Shown one piece after another: positions 62,221 to 64,000 of a stretch of DNA of 64,000 nt. Below the pieces are notes generated by a model that searched no databases, was not told the DNA's origin, and saw nothing but the letters and a program-made list of their open reading frames with translations. The position numbers were made by a program, and so were the translations under genes. Numbering within the stretch: the stretch's first letter is position 1; every line of letters starts with the position of its first letter. Source of the stretch: Oceanomicrobium pacificus (GTDB taxonomy: Bacteria; Pseudomonadota; Alphaproteobacteria; Rhodobacterales; Rhodobacteraceae); assembly GCF_009833495.1 (NCBI RefSeq), contig NZ_WUWG01000001.1, forward strand, positions 1 to 64,000. The letters run 5' to 3'.

Positions 62221-62457
62221 TCAGAAGGCCCGGAATGTCAGCGTGGTCAGCGACCGGCTGATCCCGTCTATATCGAGCAGCTTGTCATTGATGAATTTGC
62301 CCACATCCTTGCCCTCGGGCACATAGACTTTCATCAGAAGGTCATAGTCGCCGCTGGTGGAATAGAGCTCGGACACGATCTCCCGCTCGTAGATCGCATC
62401 GGCCACCTCGTAGGTGCGGCCGGGCGCACAGCGCAGCTGGATGAAAACACATTGCAT
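62221..62457 (-). CDS. stand-alone Lrp/AsnC effector-binding (RAM) domain protein
   Basis: A 78-residue protein equal to the C-terminal RAM domain of Lrp/AsnC regulators (VFIQLRCAPGRTYEVADAI, then SELYSTSGDYDLLMKVYV) without the HTH domain. Such small proteins bind amino acids and may assemble with full-length Lrp proteins. It lies 61 bases before the liv binding-protein gene on the same strand, so it may sense the imported amino acid. Confidence 0.92.
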   Translation of the reverse strand: MQCVFIQLRCAPGRTYEVADAIYEREIVSELYSTSGDYDLLMKVYVPEGKDVGKFINDKLLDIDGISRSLTTLTFRAF

Positions 62458-62570
62458 GGGTCACGTCCTTTTCAAGCCGTCGGTCCGGTCGAGTCGCCGG
62501 GCGACCGCGGGCGAGTAAACCGTGGTTCCGCGATCGGGGCAAGCCGCCCGGTCACGGGTGCGCTGGCCGG

Positions 62571-63503
62571 TCAGGGCCATCTGGCGGGCATCGCCGCGGC
62601 GGGAATGATGGCGCCGGGATGGTTGATGACCGTCGCGCTCAGTTTCTGCGCCGCGCGGGCCGCGTCGAACGGATCGAGCCCGAGGAGCCGCGCCGACAGA
62701 TAGCCCGCGTTGAAACTGTCGCCCGCACCGGTCGTGTCGCGCGGCCGCGCCACACCGTCAAAGGCGATCTCCGCCCGCGCACCATCCGCAGCCACCAGCA
62801 TCGGCGCCGGCCCGTCGCGGAGCACCCATTCGCCGACAGAGGCTGCCGCCAGCCGCGCGGCAGTGTCCTCGGGGGTGCGGTCTCCGAAAATCGCCTCCTG
62901 TTCCTCGACGGAGGTCAGCACGAGCGACGCGACCTCGAACGCCTCGGTTGCGGCGGCGGCGGCCGCTTCCGCGCCGGGCCAGAGCCGCGGCCTGTGATTC
63001 GGATCGAAGGCCACCTGCCCACCGGCCGCCCGAACGTCGCGGGCCAGTCCGAAGAGCGCCGCGCGCCCCTCGGCGCTCAGCACCGCCAGCGTGATGCCGG
63101 AAAAGAAGAACAGATCGGCACCGGACACAGCTGATTGCACCGCCGCATCCACCCCGTCGCGGAACATGTCGCGCACCGGCGCATTCTCGCGCCAGTATGT
63201 GAAACTGCGCTCGCCCATGGCATCGGTAGAAATGGCATAGAGGCCGATCGTGCGCCCCGGCACCGGCGTGGCGAGGTCGAGCCGGATGCCCTCGTCCGCC
63301 CAGGCTTGCGTCATCCGGGCGCTGAACGGGTCGTCCCCGACACGCGTCAGATAGGACAGGTCGGCCGCGTCGCCGAGCAGGCGCTTCATGTAGACGGACG
63401 TGTTCAACGTGTCGCCACCGAAGCCGAACGCCCAGCCGCTGTCCGCATTGCCCGAAATTTCCGCCATACATTCGCCGGCGATCACGATCCGCCGCGCCGT
63501 CAT
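62571..63503 (-). CDS. kdgK: PfkB-family sugar kinase, probable 2-dehydro-3-deoxygluconokinase
   Basis: A 310-residue kinase that should phosphorylate 2-dehydro-3-deoxygluconate (KDG) at C6 in the Entner-Doudoroff-type breakdown of uronic acids. GECMAEI and FGGDTLNTSVYMKRL near the N-terminus and the C-terminal DTTGAGDSFNAG with the catalytic base D262 are those of the KdgK group. The ATG at 63503 is chosen; a longer open frame upstream has unrelated residues. Substrate by similarity only. Confidence 0.9.
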   Translation of the reverse strand: MTARRIVIAGECMAEISGNADSGWAFGFGGDTLNTSVYMKRLLGDAADLSYLTRVGDDPFSARMTQAWADEGIRLDLATPVPGRTIGLYAISTDAMGERSFTYWRENAPVRDMFRDGVDAAVQSAVSGADLFFFSGITLAVLSAEGRAALFGLARDVRAAGGQVAFDPNHRPRLWPGAEAAAAAATEAFEVASLVLTSVEEQEAIFGDRTPEDTAARLAAASVGEWVLRDGPAPMLVAADGARAEIAFDGVARPRDTTGAGDSFNAGYLSARLLGLDPFDAARAAQKLSATVINHPGAIIPAAAMPARWP

Positions 63504-63768
63504 TGACCCTTGCCCATGAAAATCTGGTCCGTCCCTGTCGTTTTCCGGCCTCCGGACGGTTGCCCGGTGCCACCTGTCGGCCAATCCATACAAGTGCGGA
63601 CCCGTGCTGACCAGTCCGCCGGTCTGAAAGCTGCGCAATTCCTGCGAAAAAGGCCCCGGGACACATTGGCAATCCGGTTTCCTTTCCGTAAGTTCGACCG
63701 CCAAACGGCCAGCGATACGGGGACAGGTTTTGCCGACTGCCTTTACCAGGGATTCACAGCCCAGTTTC

Positions 63769-64000
63769 ATGCGCTTCCTGCCCGCGCTTCTGGCCTTCAT
63801 GGCCACGGCGTGGTTCTGGAGCTTCCTGCCGGCGATTTCCGCCGGTGAAACCCGCAGCTGGGCCTGGGCCTGGCTGCCGGATCAGGGGGTCGAGCTGGCG
63901 CTGCGGATCGACGGGCTGTCGCTCCTCTTCGCGCTGCTGATCACCGGGATCGGGACGCTCATCTTCCTTTATACCGCAGCCTATTTCCGCAACGATGACA
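63769..64000 (+). CDS. mrpA: monovalent cation/H+ antiporter subunit A, N-terminal part (Mrp/Mnh/Pha)
   Basis: The last 77 codons read MRFLPALLAFMATAWF and then VELALRIDGLSLLFALLITG and LYTAAYFRNDD, the N-terminus of MrpA/PhaA, the large subunit of the multi-subunit Na+/H+ antiporter, related to NuoL. Two hydrophobic stretches are visible. The gene runs out of the window. A TTG at 63730 in the same frame, with GGGGACAGG before it, is an alternative start. Confidence 0.85.
   Translation, partial: MRFLPALLAFMATAWFWSFLPAISAGETRSWAWAWLPDQGVELALRIDGLSLLFALLITGIGTLIFLYTAAYFRNDD

Overview
The window is high-GC alphaproteobacterial DNA, most likely a member of the Rhodobacteraceae (Roseobacter/Rhodobacter group). 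The reasons are the dense, mostly GC-rich genes; the carD, fdxA, hslR and Suv3-like helicase neighbourhood; several DUF1127 miniproteins; a strongly conserved-looking XRE regulator; and two liv-type transport operons. No taxonomic search was possible, so this placement rests on gene content and recognised protein families.

Bases 1 to about 7162 are the right part of a mobile island, visibly richer in A+T than the rest. It carries an IS3-type transposase end at the left edge, a small hypothetical protein, a short tyrosine recombinase, a four-helix membrane protein overlapping a DGQHR-domain gene, a beta-class DNA methyltransferase, and a Dam-like methyltransferase translationally coupled to an HNH endonuclease. 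It ends exactly at a 44-base copy of the 3' half of a tRNA-Cys gene (7119-7162), the expected scar of integration into tRNA-Cys. The island extends beyond the left edge of the window. It looks like a compact defence cargo, and the membrane protein plus DGQHR pair is the best candidate for an undescribed system.

Bases 7163-64000 are core chromosome. 7.4-11.2 kb holds a surface-glycan group (methyltransferase, GT2, GT-C). 11.4-13.3 kb has cobT and cobS back to back. 13.3-20.2 kb contains carD, fdxA, hslR with a Suv3-like helicase, a TPR protein, an SCP2 protein, hisN and an XRE regulator with a highly structured leader. 20.4-29.5 kb has typA, a quinone oxidoreductase, a LysR regulator, the tesA/ybbA/ybbP divergon and a Bax-inhibitor-1 protein. 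29.6-38.4 kb has rpmG, a Nudix hydrolase, DUF983, an EF-hand plus ECF-sigma operon, pleD, DUF3572 and several small enzymes.

38.4-40.6 kb is a phnM/DUF1045 phosphonate pair between two identical tRNA-Gly genes. 40.7-51.3 kb has pyruvate carboxylase, a class III CoA-transferase, a kefF-kefB type K+/H+ antiporter operon and uvrD/pcrA. 51.4-62.5 kb has two DUF1127 genes and two convergent branched-chain amino-acid-type ABC transporters (livJ-GFHM on +, livJHMGF on -) with a stand-alone Lrp-type effector domain. The window ends with kdgK and the start of an Mrp antiporter subunit A gene.

The main regulatory and RNA features are a predicted three-way-junction RNA in the xre leader, operator-like palindromes, several good intrinsic terminators and two tRNA-Gly genes. 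No CRISPR array, rRNA, intact prophage or cobalamin riboswitch was seen.
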